This document shows positions 10,134-19,783 of a stretch of DNA of 64,000 bases, in pieces. This DNA comes from Adenophora triphylla var. japonica (lineage: Eukaryota > Streptophyta > Magnoliopsida > Asterales > Campanulaceae), in the NCBI GenBank assembly GCA_022495995.1, contig JAFEMH010001295.1, positions 186,001-250,000 of the forward strand, read 5' to 3'. Position numbers and translations under genes: made by a program. The stretch's first letter is position 1. The number at the start of each line of letters is the position of its first letter. The notes below the pieces were generated by a model. The model was given only the letters and a program-made list of their open reading frames with translations. It ran no database searches and had not been told where the DNA came from.

Positions 10134-10940
10134 TTGGATTGGTACCCCGTCCTTCTCAACCCTGGCCGTGTCAAACACCCCGTCGTCTATACGCTTGAGT
10201 CAGAATCTTTGAATTCCAGTCCTTCCGAGTCATCCGAAGGCCTCACGCCCGAGGATTATGAACATGTAATCAATGTCATCTTTCCCCTTGCTTGGAATGA
10301 AATGACAGATCTTTCTGAGTATCCTCTTATTGCCAACTTAACAAATGATAAATTAACTCAAAACTTAACAACAGTTAATAATGAATCATTTGAACAAGAT
10401 GCAAACACACTAAACGAACAATACATTAAAGAAATCTTTAAGCAAAGTTACGTAAAAGAGGAAAACCGGGCCCAAGCTGCCGAGAAGGTTTTGACAAGTG
10501 TTAACTTGGGTACTATCGAGGAACCTAAAGAGACACAGAATGGAAGCTTCTTCCAGGGGGTTAAAAGGGACAAACTGGTTAATATGCTCAGAGAATACAT
10601 GGACATCTTTGCATGGTCATACAAGGATATGCCGGGGCTAGACAGTTCGATAGTAGAGCACAGAATCCCTCTAGCACCAGATGCTAAGCCGCAGCGTAAG
10701 CCGAGAAAGATCAAGCCAGAGTGGTCTCTACAGGTCAAAGAAGAAATTGAGAAGCTACTGCGGGTAGGATTCATCAGAGTCATCGAATATCCGACATGGT
10801 TGTCCAACATTGTGACCGTAACCAAGGCCAATGGGAAGGTGCGCTGCTGTGTAGATTTCCGGGATCAGAACAAAGCCAGCCCCAAAGACGATTACCCCAT
10901 GCCGAACATAGACATCCTGGTGGACTCCACTGCCAACTAA
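10134..10940 (+). pseudogene. pol: E2 pol: pre-RT linker and N-terminal reverse transcriptase
   Basis: The frame has an acidic linker that includes a distinctly A/T-rich coding stretch (about 10320-10440), then the RT start with FAWSYKDMPGLDSSIVEHRI, the fingers segment VGFIRVIEYPTWLSNIV and the motif CVDFRDQNKASPKDDYPMP. Reverse transcriptase copies the genomic RNA to DNA in the particle. An in-frame TAA at 10938-10940 ends the frame at a position where E5 continues with coding sequence. Confidence 0.85.
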
Positions 10941-11719
10941 GAAGTCAAATCCTTCGTTGACGGCTTTGCAGGCTACAACCAGATCAAGATGGCCGAAGAA
11001 GACCAAGAAAAGACAGCCTTCACCACACCGTGGGGAACTTACTGCTATACAGTGATGCCATTTGGGCTTAAGAACGCCGGGACTACTTATCAAAGGGCAG
11101 CGACCGCACTTTTTCATGACATGATCCACAAGGAGATTGAGGTCTACGTCGACGACATGATAATCCACTCCAAAGGCGAGGACGGACAACATTTTGTTGA
11201 CCAGCGAAAGTTCTTTGAGAGGCTGAGACAACATTCCATGAGACTGAACCCTGCCAAAATGCACCTTCGGAGTGACAAGGGGAAAAGTGCTCGGGTATAT
11301 GGTCACGGAGCGAGGTATCGAAGTCGACCCCGAAAGATCAAAGCCATTATGGACATGAGGCCACCTCAAACCTGCATAAGTCAAAAGCTTTATGGGCAAA
11401 CCGCAAGATATCGCCCGCTTCACAACCAACGACCACTATGTGCAAGCCCATCTTCAAGCTCATGAAGAAGAATGTAGACACGTAATGGACCGAAGAATGC
11501 CAGGATGCCTTTGACCGCATCAAGGCATACTTAGTACATCCTCCGGTGCTATGCCCCCACATAGACAAAAACCTCTTCTCGCTCTATCTCACCGTCACCG
11601 ATACGGCAATGGGGCTATGCTTGCTCAGAGAAGAAAGACTCTCGGGTAGAAAATGCCATTTACTTTGTCACCGGAAGCCGCAGGGGAGTGAGCTCAATTA
11701 CTCAAAGATGTGAAAAGAC
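10941..11719 (+). pseudogene. pol: E2 pol: reverse transcriptase palm to connection, broken
   Basis: RT continues with SFVDGFAGYNQIKMAEEDQ, then PWGTYCYTVMPFGLKNAG and the catalytic YVDD (11144-11155). A frameshift lies near 11260, after RLNPAK, and several more between 11260 and 11720 affect the thumb and first RNase H. Further homologous pieces, such as the segment around 11510-11590, are readable only in short runs. This copy cannot make a complete RT. Confidence 0.82.
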
Positions 11720-12409
11720 TTGTGCAGGATGGTCTGGGTAGTCGGCAAGCTGAAGCATTATATGCAAGCCCACCCTGTGAACTTGGTCTCGAAAATGGAC
11801 CCCATCAAGTACATCTTTGATAAGCCTTCCCTCTCGATGCGTCTAGCAAAGTGGTCCTTCTTCTTAGCTGAGTATGACATCAACTATGTGACCAGAAAGG
11901 CCATCAAGGGTCAAGCATTGTCAGACCATCTGGTGAACTTCCCCAGTAATGAGAACCGCGGGCCTGAACCCCAATTCCCAGATGAAGGGATGTTTGTAGT
12001 CGAACTTAAAAAGCGATGGCAGCTATTCTTTGACGGAGCTGCTAACAAAAGAGGAAATGGCGTAGGGATGATACTGGTCGATCCGAAAGATGAGCACACG
12101 CCCATAGCCCTTAAGTTGAACTTCCCTGCCACGAACAATGTTGCCGAGTACGAAGCCTGCATTGCTGGTTTAGAAGCTGCCTTAAAAAGAAATGTCAAGG
12201 AGCTCGAAGTTTATGGAGACTCAGCCCTGATCATCAACCAGGTCTCCAACAAATGTAAGACCGTGGACCCTAATCTTCAGCGGTATCATTCCTATATGGA
12301 GGAGTTGACTGGACAGTTCAGAGAAGTGACTTTCCACTACTTGCCAAGGGAAAAGAACAGATTCGCAGATGCCCTAGCTACTCTAGCCTCACTGGTAGAG
12401 ATCCCCTAG
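11720..12409 (+). pseudogene. pol: E2 pol: end of first RNase H and archaeal-type RNase H
   Basis: The frame starts with the tail of the RT-linked RNase H (KWSFFLAEYDINYV) and then contains a second RNase H: FFDGAANKRGNGVGM, NNVAEYEACIAGLEAAL, VYGDSALIINQV and REKNRFADALATL, which hold the four acidic catalytic positions D-E-D-D. This extra archaeal-type RNase H is the hallmark of the Tat lineage and would degrade the RNA of the RNA-DNA hybrid. A TAG at 12407-12409 ends the frame where E1 and E4 have a coding codon. Confidence 0.87.
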
Positions 12410-13318
12410 GGAAAAGCCATAAAACCCTTCAGAGTGGGTAGATGAGAAGCCCCGGCTTTCTGTTGTGAAGTAGACTTGGGACCTGAGCCTATCAAAGAAC
12501 CCTGGTACAATCAAATTTACCAGTTCCTCAAAGATGGAGAGTCAGCTTTCAGAGATGAAGAAGGTAGACCAAAAGAAGGTGTCAAAGTCAAGAGCTTGCA
12601 AGCCTTGAAAAGGTTGGCCTCCCATTATGTCATTTTAGGAGGCAACCTGTACAAGAAGAGGTACCAAGGACCACTCCTCTTGTGCGTCACTCAAGAAAGG
12701 GCCAGAGAGTTGATGACCGAAGTCCACAATGGTCCCTGCGGTCTTCATATGAATGCTAGAGCCCTGATGCAAGTAATCCTCAGAATGGGTTACTACTGGA
12801 TTTCCATGGAGACAGACTGTGTCCAGCATGTCCGAGCGTGCGACAAATTTCAACGGTTTGCCAACCTCAACCATCTCCCGCCTCATGACATGTACTGCAT
12901 GACGACTCCTTGGCCATTTGCAACTTGGGGTATTGACGTGATAGGGAAGATAGCCCCAACAAGAAGCAATGGGCATGAATTTGTGTTAGTAGCCGTCGAC
13001 TACTTCACCAAGTGGGTAGAGGCCAAGTCCTACAAGGTCCTCACTTCCAAGAAGGTGGCCCAGTTTATCAAGGAAAACATAATGTGCAGATATGGGGTAC
13101 CCAATGAGATCATTTCTGATAATGGGTCGCACTTTGAAGGAGACTGCGATAGGTTACTGTCAGAATTCAGAATCACTCGCCACAAGTCATCCCCATACAG
13201 ACCTCAGACTAACAGAGCCGTGGAAGCTGCTAATAAGACGCTCGAACGGATCATCCGAAAAATGGCCACCCGTGGTCGTGATTGGCCCGAAAAGCTGCAC
13301 CTGGCACTCTGGGGCTAA
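12410..13318 (+). pseudogene. pol: E2 pol: integrase zinc finger and catalytic core
   Basis: The linker GPEPIKEPWYNQIYQFLKDG is followed by an integrase zinc finger. The first Cys of its terminal CXXC pair is kept and the second position is Phe (CDKF in place of CDKC), which should weaken zinc binding. The core has GIDVIGKIA, SDNGSHFEGD and RAVEAANKTLE, so the catalytic D, D and E are all present. A TAA at 13316-13318 interrupts the frame after LHLALWG; the C-terminal part continues at 13319-13774. Confidence 0.87.
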
Positions 13319-13774
13319 AGAACGTCTGTCAGAACAGCCACAGGAGAAACTCCTTTTGCCCTAACCTACGAGATGGAAGCAGTGCTACTAGTGGAGTTGG
13401 AAATCCTGTCATTAAGGGTCCTCCTGGAAAACAGTGTCAACGAAGTAGAATGGTTACGTAGCCGGCATGATGAGTTGGCCCTACTCGATGAAAGAAGGCT
13501 AAAAGCCATAGAGCACACCCGAGCCTACCAGAGGCGAATGGCCAGAGCATTTGACAAAAAAGTCAAGGCCAGGGACATCAAAGAGGGTGACTTAGTATTG
13601 AAAGTGAAGCCCCCTACCAGAGACAACCCCCTGAGAAAATGGGAACCCGTTTGGATCGGCCTGTATGTGGTGCAGAAGATACTATCGGGAGGAGCAATGA
13701 AGCTTGCAGACCTGGACGGCAATCCCTTTGTCCACCCAGTAGACGGTGATAAGCTCCGAAGGTACTATGTCTAA
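13319..13774 (+). pseudogene. pol: E2 pol: integrase C-terminal domain
   Basis: This continues the integrase after the stop at 13316-13318, with EVEWLRSRHDELALLDERR and the GPY-type module (here WEPVWIGLYVVQK, Pro of GPY changed to Leu). It ends at the natural stop 13772-13774 after KLRRYYV, as in E1, E3 and E4. There is no chromodomain. Confidence 0.83.
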
Positions 13775-14432
13775 GAAATAAAAAAAATATATAAAAAAAA
13801 AAGAAGAAAAAAATCTTAGTGCAAAAAGAGTAATACCCAGCTAGGCTGAAAACCCAAAAAGGGCGGTCTAGGCAAAAAACAGGGTTGCACTTTAAAAAAA
13901 ATAAAAAAATCTTAGTGCAAAAAGAGTAATGCCCAGCTAGGCTGAAAACCCAAAAAAGGGCGGTCTAGGCAAAAAACAGGGCTGCACACAAAAAAAATAA
14001 ATAAAAAAAAAAGAAAGAAAAGGCCAAAAGACCTAATCCTGATAGTTCACCAGAATGAACTACGAAGACCTGAGCCCCTTAGTCTTTCTTGTAAAAGGGG
14101 AACGTAGGCGGCCATTTATGGTTCGGTCTAAATAATAAAAAAGGGCAATCAAGTTTTCATGAAATGCGTCCTAAACAATAATGAAGGGCATTCAAGTTTT
14201 CATAAAACGGTTCCTAATCAGTAAGACATCTAAAATTTCCATGAAATTGTGTCTTGATTAATTTCTAAGATAATATCTCTTGTTCATTACAAGTTAAAAA
14301 TTTCTTGATGAGTTCAAGCACGGTCTACTCTTGACTCTGATAACCTGCTACAAAGATCTAAAATACAATAAAATGCCTAATAAAATACTGTGTTTGCAAA
14401 ATGGCAATAAGGGAATCCTAAGAAAAGATCTA
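13775..14432 (+). repeat. E2 pol-to-antisense spacer with two tandem units and CTACG/CGTAG motif
   Basis: There is no gene here. Two units of about 77 bp (13814-13890 and 13911-13987) contain GAGTAATACCCAGCTAGGCTG (21 bases shortened here as start GAGTAATACCC, end GCTAGGCTG) and end in CAGGGTTGCAC or CAGGGCTGCAC. The motif GAACTACG ... GGGGAACGTAGGCGGCC lies at 14057-14131. The part up to 14432 is probably the 3' untranslated region of antisense gene 1; I see no clear poly(A) signal. Confidence 0.75.
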
Positions 14433-15932
14433 TCAGCTGTCATTCACTGAGTCTTCTTTGGTCTTCTTCCCTTTACCTCGACCCCGTCGAGTTTTCTTTC
14501 TCTTCTTCTCCATGATGTCGGTCTCCCTCATCCCGATCTCCGATATCCTCACTGGAGCCTCCATCAAACCTGTGTCAATAAGTGCCCTCTCAATACGGGC
14601 ACGAGTCCGCACTTCCTCCCTCTGAGCCTCTGTCAAGGGAACGATTTCAGAAAGCCTCTTATATCGAGCCTCCATATCTTTGATAAGGTCACCCGACTGG
14701 TTATGGCGACTCGCCTTAGCTTCGCCTCCTCGTAGTCCCGCTCGAGTCGCAGCCGCCCCCAATAAAGCCTGACGCCTCTCTCCCAATATGACCTGAGTCG
14801 CTCCCATCTCTCTCTCGTACCAATCTAAGTAGGCCGTAGTCAAGATGGTACTCTTCCTGCTCCTGAGGATAGCCCTGGGTGGGAAAATGGTATATGTCCA
14901 AGCCCTCGAGAAGAATGAAAAGCTGGCTGGATCCCTCATGTCAAAGGACACCACCTCCATGGTGCGGATGTCCTCCCAATCGCCCAACAGCTCCTGTAAG
15001 GCCCCAAACTGCCTGGATACCAAGCAGGGTATATAGAAGGATGACCAGCAGAACCCTGGAACCCTCACCACATAGAACTCCTGAAATGTCCTCCTGGTCT
15101 GCAACCTCCAGTGAGGTACCCACCAGCGAATATTCGAAGTGGATAACCTAGCCATCATCAGCTCCCAGTCACCTTGGTCCTGCTGCCTAGGCAAACCCGT
15201 CCGAGAAATCACCCAAGGGCACTGAGTCGGCAAAGCCCCTGGCAAAGCCCCGAGCCTCTCCTGCAGCCATAAAGTCAACACGGCCGGACTCCCAGACCTC
15301 ATAAAACGGTCTCCTCTAGCCATCCTATCGATGCCGTGATGGGTCTCACCCAAAACCAATGGGACAATGTCCTTCCCAGCCCTACAATCCCTAACCATGT
15401 CCAAGAGACCACCATGACAGACTCCCACGGACTCAGCAGTGAATAGGGACAAGAATATGCAGAGGATAAAGGCATCCATAGCCACCGTGGTCGTAGCCAT
15501 ATCCGGGGACCCAAACCTGCCCGGGATATCAGAAAGGTCAATCCTATCCGGAGCTATCATCATCCCCTCAGCCTCTACCAGAGATATTTGCAGAAAAGAT
15601 GCAAGCTTTGACGCCACCGGAACATCTTCAATCAGAGGAATCGATATAGCCTCAATTTCTAGACCCCCAATCAAGGCTCGGAAGTCTTCATAGGTTGGAA
15701 TAATCTCATTGTAAGAAAAGCAGTAAACGTGTCTCCGGACATCCCAAAACTTTGCTGCTGCTCTCAAAAGGTCCCAATCGGGCAGGAGATCCCTCAAATG
15801 CCATAAAGATTTGATCTTGAAGGTAGAATCGAACAGCCCCTTGTGAGATTGAAAGTTATATCTCACCCAAGATTGAAGATCGGACAGAAAACGTTCTCTT
15901 TTCCCCTTTTGCAATCTAACGGATTTCTCCAT
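14433..15932 (-). CDS. E2 antisense gene 1: intact plant-mobile-domain-like protein with basic tail
   Basis: A single open frame of 499 residues lies opposite to pol, starting at the ATG complementary to 15930-15932 (MEKSVRLQKGK). The N-terminal half has SLWHLRDLLPDWDLLRAAAKF, FWDVRRHVYCFSYNEIIPT and EDFRALIGG, the style of plant mobile domain (PMD) proteins. The middle has SSFYIPCLVSRQFG and LDWYEREMGATQ. The C-terminus is strongly basic (KKRKKTRRGRGKGKK), a likely nuclear localisation or nucleic-acid-binding tail. PMD proteins of plants (MAIN/MAIL1) act in heterochromatin silencing; that this one acts in the nucleus is inference. It is intact although the pol of the same element has several stops and frameshifts. 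E4 has a second intact copy. Confidence 0.85.
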   Translation of the reverse strand: MEKSVRLQKGKRERFLSDLQSWVRYNFQSHKGLFDSTFKIKSLWHLRDLLPDWDLLRAAAKFWDVRRHVYCFSYNEIIPTYEDFRALIGGLEIEAISIPLIEDVPVASKLASFLQISLVEAEGMMIAPDRIDLSDIPGRFGSPDMATTTVAMDAFILCIFLSLFTAESVGVCHGGLLDMVRDCRAGKDIVPLVLGETHHGIDRMARGDRFMRSGSPAVLTLWLQERLGALPGALPTQCPWVISRTGLPRQQDQGDWELMMARLSTSNIRWWVPHWRLQTRRTFQEFYVVRVPGFCWSSFYIPCLVSRQFGALQELLGDWEDIRTMEVVSFDMRDPASFSFFSRAWTYTIFPPRAILRSRKSTILTTAYLDWYEREMGATQVILGERRQALLGAAATRAGLRGGEAKASRHNQSGDLIKDMEARYKRLSEIVPLTEAQREEVRTRARIERALIDTGLMEAPVRISEIGMRETDIMEKKRKKTRRGRGKGKKTKEDSVNDS

Positions 15933-16453
15933 TGCAAAATGATCAAAGTTGATGTTTTTAGGTCAAATATGTGCTCTGGGAACAGTTGGGACAAGTCTAG
16001 AGTGAAAATGAAATGAAATGGCCAAGCCTTGATTTTATTTTGAAAAAGACCAGTCCAGACAGAACTGTAAGCCGCACGGCTTCTTTTGCTCACAAGACCA
16101 TTCCGAACGACTTCATTTGCCTGATGTGGAAAACAATCTGCAGCAACCAAAGTTGCTGCCCAAGAGGAGTTCTCACCCCACTTTCTCAATGAAACCTGTC
16201 CCAAAACATGTCCAAAGGCCATCCAAGCAGTTATATACCATCATAAATCATTTTGGCCCAGTTTCAGCCTCAATTCCAAGCAAAAAAGCAACCCCAAGGC
16301 TCAAGTAATATGCAAATTCATAAAGCATAAATTAGAAAAGTAAATAAAACATTAATACATTGTCTTCGCCCCATCGGCGCCCAAATAAAGCAAAAAATAA
16401 ATAAGTTGTGCATAAAATTGTTCATTGTTTGTTTTCCTCCTCCTAGATCAATT
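15933..16453 (-). promoter_or_regulatory. Promoter region of E2 antisense gene 1 and 3' remainder of gene 2
   Basis: No further gene is seen here. The palindrome GCCGCACGGC (16071-16080) with TTTGC (16085-16089) lies 139 bp upstream of the gene 1 ATG. A TATA-like A/T run (minus strand ATAAAAT, 16033-16040) lies about 30 bp downstream of the palindrome. A second A/T box (minus TATATAA near 16232-16240) lies further upstream. From about 16330 the sequence resembles the 3' untranslated end of antisense gene 2 of E4. Confidence 0.6.
16033..16089 (-). promoter_or_regulatory. Palindrome and TATA-like box of E2 antisense gene 1
   Basis: GCCGCACGGC at 16071-16080 is identical to the palindrome in the family-B LTR of E4 (36153-36162). 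It is followed on the minus strand by ATAAAAT at 16033-16040. Confidence 0.6.
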
Positions 16454-16632
16454 CTAAGGACCTCCTAAATCTCTAAACTCCTCCGCCGTGATGTGGTTTC
16501 TCCAAGTCACGGGCCTCTCGGTGAAATGTAAGCCTGTGATAGCAGTAAAGTCTGCAGGCGTCACTATCAGCTCCCCCCCAGCTAAGGTGAAAGCTGTGAG
16601 TGGTGTCCCACCAGAACTCCGAAAGGGCCTGG
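16454..16632 (-). pseudogene. E2 antisense gene 2: downstream part of exon 2, cut by E3
   Basis: The minus strand encodes TPADFTAITGLHFTERPVTW, the core of a plant mobile domain, and corresponds to exon 2 of the E4 gene (47325-47990). It joins, after removal of E3 and one copy of the CCTGG duplication, to the upstream part at 35101-35277. After AEEFRDLGG the homology stops: about 1.2 kb covering the rest of exon 2 and exons 3-4 is deleted in E2. One extra G in a G run near 16577 shifts the frame. This gene is dead. Confidence 0.78.
16628..16632. repeat. Target-site duplication CCTGG, left of E3
   Basis: CCTGG precedes the LTR start TGTAAG and recurs directly after the other LTR at 35101-35105. 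The surrounding antisense exon reads on across the two sites. Confidence 0.93.
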
Positions 16633-18333
16633 TGTAAGTGCTCCAATTTGAGCTTGTTAGAATTTTCGTTAGAAAATTAACGAAAGTTATAACATTCCTA
16701 ACAATTCCTAACATTCCTAACATTTCTAACAAAGCAAGGGCAAAGTGGGCATTGTTATTTAAGGATAAACCAAGGAAAGGAATCAAAAAAGCAAAAGAAA
16801 TTAAAGAAAACCAAAAATAGAAATGGCTGGAACAAAAACTGGCTGTTAATTTGATTTTTTTTGAAAAATATTCCTTGTGTCCAAAGCCTAAAGCAGCATT
16901 TAATGAACAGTGCACGCTGAAGATCCCATCCGCGCGGACATGTTTGCATTTTCAGAGGGCTATAAATTGAGCCCTCCAATCTCAAAAAAAAAAAAATAGA
17001 AGAACACATTTCCTCAACTGCACTTTGGCGAAAATAGAGAGAAAACAGTGAGAATTCCATAGAATTGTCACCTTTTTCTCAACTATTCAACCAAAATCAC
17101 ACTCACTCAAACACTCTCATATTCAAGCCTTAAACACTCTTACATTCAAGCCTTCAAACATAAAACACAAAGAAGATAGGTATAACCTCCCTCTTCTTAC
17201 CCTAAATCTCTCATCCATGCATGCATTTTCAAGCTACAAAATGTAGTTCATTCATCTTCTTGTCTTAGATCCAAGAAGATCACCATGGAAGTTCATCTCC
17301 ATGGTTGATCTTCTACAAGGATCAACATTATTTTCAAAGTATTCTTACTTTCTTGCAAAGAAAACACATTTTCAAAACCCTAAAACTCATTTTCATACAT
17401 AAAATCTCATTTTCAAAGGATAAAATTCCCCTTCCCAAGCAAATGAAGTGCTTAGTCCTAATGTACCCCAAGGATGGTTTGATATAGTTGATTCAAGCAT
17501 GGATGCCAAACCCCCTTTAAAATCATATTTTCCTTCTTGAAAAGTTGCTGTCCAGTAGCAATTTTCTAAGACCCCAGTCCATGGTCTAAATTTTTGGACA
17601 CAGATAAACTTGGAGTTTGGTGTTGACTAAAACACACTTTTTCTAGCCAACATCCAGTGCTTTCCAGACATATTTTTTTTTTTTTTTGCGTGAGTAAAAC
17701 TCCCTTTTTCAAATTTTCTTTTGAAGGTCAGATCACCAGTCTCTGGGAGTCCAGATCTCATATCTGAGATTTCCAGAAGGTTTTGGGTCCTCAAATATTC
17801 TCCAAAATGGAAAATTCTTTCACTGAAATCTTATTTGATGTGTCTGGAACAACTTTCATTCTCTGAGTTTTCTCAGATTATGAAGTTTTGAAGCCCTTAA
17901 ATCTATTTCAAAATCAAGTGTTCACTGCCTTTTTCATTCTGGCAGAAGTGTTCTTCAACTTCCAAAAATCTTTTGAGTACCAAAACTCAACCCAAAAATC
18001 ACACCAAAAATCATGGGATCTGTCCAAAGTCTAATAAAGAATTCCCAATTTTTACTTTTCTGAGTTTAAACTTATTTTGGCCAAAACACACACACACACA
18101 AATGATTTTCAGCTTGGAAGACTCGTTTTACGAGGCATTCCGGGTGCACACTAACGTCCTTCCCGGCGTGTAACATGACCTCCGAACCCAAATCTCTAAT
18201 CTCGGGCATTTTCAAAGTTTTGGCCCTTAAAACAAAAATGGCGTGGCGACTCCGTCTTTTTCCGGTTTTATTTGATTTTCAAAGAAACGCAAAATCGAAT
18301 TTTCCCGCGAAATTTTGGTGGCACATCATCACA
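16633..18333 (+). repeat. E3 5' LTR
   Basis: It begins TGTAAGTGCTCC and ends CATCATCACA, followed by the primer binding site. Compared with the 3' LTR it lacks about 55 bp near 17495 (between TTGATTCA and AGCATGG), and differs by scattered single bases. U3 has a palindrome and TATA box at 16928-16970; an (AC)n run lies at about 18086-18101; the 3' part has CTCCGAACCCAA (about 18180) and GTGGCGACTCCG at 18243-18254. Confidence 0.93.
16928..16970 (+). promoter_or_regulatory. E3 5' LTR promoter: palindrome and TATA box
   Basis: TCCGCGCGGA (16929-16938) is followed by CATGTTTGC and, 23 bp after the palindrome, by TATAAATTGA at 16961. Confidence 0.72.
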
Positions 18334-18334
18334 G

Positions 18335-18352
18335 TGGCGACTCCGCTGGGGA
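18335..18352 (+). other. E3 primer binding site
   Basis: TGGCGACTCCGCTGGGGA starts one base after the LTR and would pair with a tRNA 3' end finishing in CGCCA. Ogre-type elements are reported to use tRNA-Arg; that identity is from memory and not shown here. Confidence 0.85.
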
Positions 18353-19783
18353 AAAATAAGCTTTTAAAAAAAAATGGTATTTGGTATATTGGTGGAAACC
18401 ATTAAACTTCCCGTTATCGCCTCCTAACACGAGTCGGGGATAAATTGTGGTTTAACAATCCCACGTACCGGTATCATTGTTTTCAAAAAAAAAAAGAAAA
18501 GCTTTTGAGGGTCAAGCTTCCGTCCCGGCTTTAAAAATCATTTGATGTGTGTGTTGATTTTTGCACATTTTCGTGTTGTTTCGGCCGCTTCGGAAAAAGT
18601 CAAAATTTTGACTGTCGGAATCATGTCCCTAGCTGTCGGAATTTTTGTACTTATGTGCTTATGTGCTCATTTCAAAAAAAAAAATTCCAAAAAAAAATTT
18701 CAAAAAAAAAAAAAGAAAATTTTCAAAAAAAAAATCATGCATCATATTTTTAAGACACATAAAAGAAATTCTATTTTACTCAGAAAAAGAAGATAGACTA
18801 CTTGCACACTACGCGCACGTGACCGTACACTGCACACTACGTCCCTAACCCAGGGAAATCCTTGTCGCGGCCCGTTTGGTCTTATTACGCCTCTTGGTGC
18901 AAGCACAGGACTACCCAAACATCCCATGGAGCCTCGTGTCGACCATGCACTTGTCCGTGACACACTTTGTCCGAGACCCGGTTGGTTTTTAGTTTGGTCT
19001 GTGTATAGACCTTTCCTTTCAAGCCTTTGTCGGCACACCGACTCGATATCTTTCGGGGACCCTAATCAGTCGAAGCTCTGCCGGTTTTCCGCCGCAGACT
19101 TTGACCAAGATATTGACCGGCGCCTTGACTTCGGCCTGATCGGCACAAATTATACACCGACTCCCAAAGATGACACCGAGTCATCAAGGATTAATGCTTA
19201 TTCCATGCCTAATTACGGCCTAACTGACGACAAGTCAGGATCAATCGTGGACATTTATCAGTCCAAATCATGCCGACTTTTTGTCGAGCCCTCGGACATG
19301 ATCTTGACTTTGACGTCAGCTTTGTCCGTAATTTGCATCGAATGCTCGTTAAGACTCGATTACCCGCCACACTTTTAGGATCGTTTTTCTTTCGGTCGGT
19401 GGGACCCGCTTTCCCTATAGGACCCTCGCCCGGGCCGTCCACCCCGGGAGGTCGAAATACGAGTGGAATACGAGGGGCTTATAGACGTAGTGACGGGGAC
19501 CACCGATCCAGATCCAGAGTAGTTTGCGAAAAGAAGAGCAATCTTTTCCAACCGATTAGGTTAATAAAACATGTTTTAAGTAAACAGAACAAATAACCGC
19601 ATGTTGCATGAGCCCAAAGCCCAAACACTTACCCTCCTTCAATTCCCTGCATCTCGAACCCTCGTGTCTTTCCCCCGCAGCCTCCTCACAAAGGTTGGTT
19701 CCGGACACCGGTCACCGCTCGATTAGTTGGGAAGAGTCAAGCGCGTCATCGCCTTCACCGTTTATTCCGACTCCGGGTTTCGT
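18353..19783 (+). other. E3 leader
   Basis: There is no gene. The leader shares blocks with the other families: ATTGGTGGAAACCA (about 18388), ACAATCCCACGTACCGGTAT (18453-18472), CTATAGGACCCTCGCCCGGG (19415-19434) and GAGGGGCTTATAGACGTAG (19472-19490). A run of A-rich imperfect repeats lies at 18675-18740. It ends in a pyrimidine-rich TTTCCCCCGCAG (to 19680), a candidate splice acceptor. The paired TTCGC hairpins of E2 and E4 are not clearly preserved. Confidence 0.65.

Larger units (their letters stand above)
5150..16632 (+). mobile_element. E2: host element, segment 1 (leader to antisense gene 2)
   Basis: This is a family-B Tat/Ogre-type element that carries the other insertions. The segment starts in the leader, at the point matching E4 position about 37572, because E1 interrupts it. 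It continues through gag-pol, the repeat spacer, antisense gene 1 and the downstream part of antisense gene 2. At 16632 it is interrupted by E3 and resumes at 35106. Its 5' LTR and primer site must lie left of the window. It is the oldest element by position, since three others are inserted in it. Confidence 0.85.

Noticed and set aside
10320..10440. A/T-rich stretch before RT as an intron like that described in Ogre elements
   Set aside because: The translated sequence (ANLTNDKLTQNL, NEQYIKEIFK) is conserved between E2, E4 and E5 in the pol frame, so it looks coding.
16232..16240. Minus-strand TATATAA as the main promoter of E2 antisense gene 1
   Set aside because: It is about 300 bp from the ATG; the TATA-like run near 16033-16040 has a spacing to the palindrome that recurs in the other elements. 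It could be a second start.
3420..18333. E2 as an element with 5' LTR at 3420-5149 and 3' LTR at 16633-18333
   Set aside because: No primer site follows 5149, the interior 5150-16632 is of family B while both LTRs are of family A, and the 16633 LTR pairs with 33348-35100 through the CCTGG duplication.
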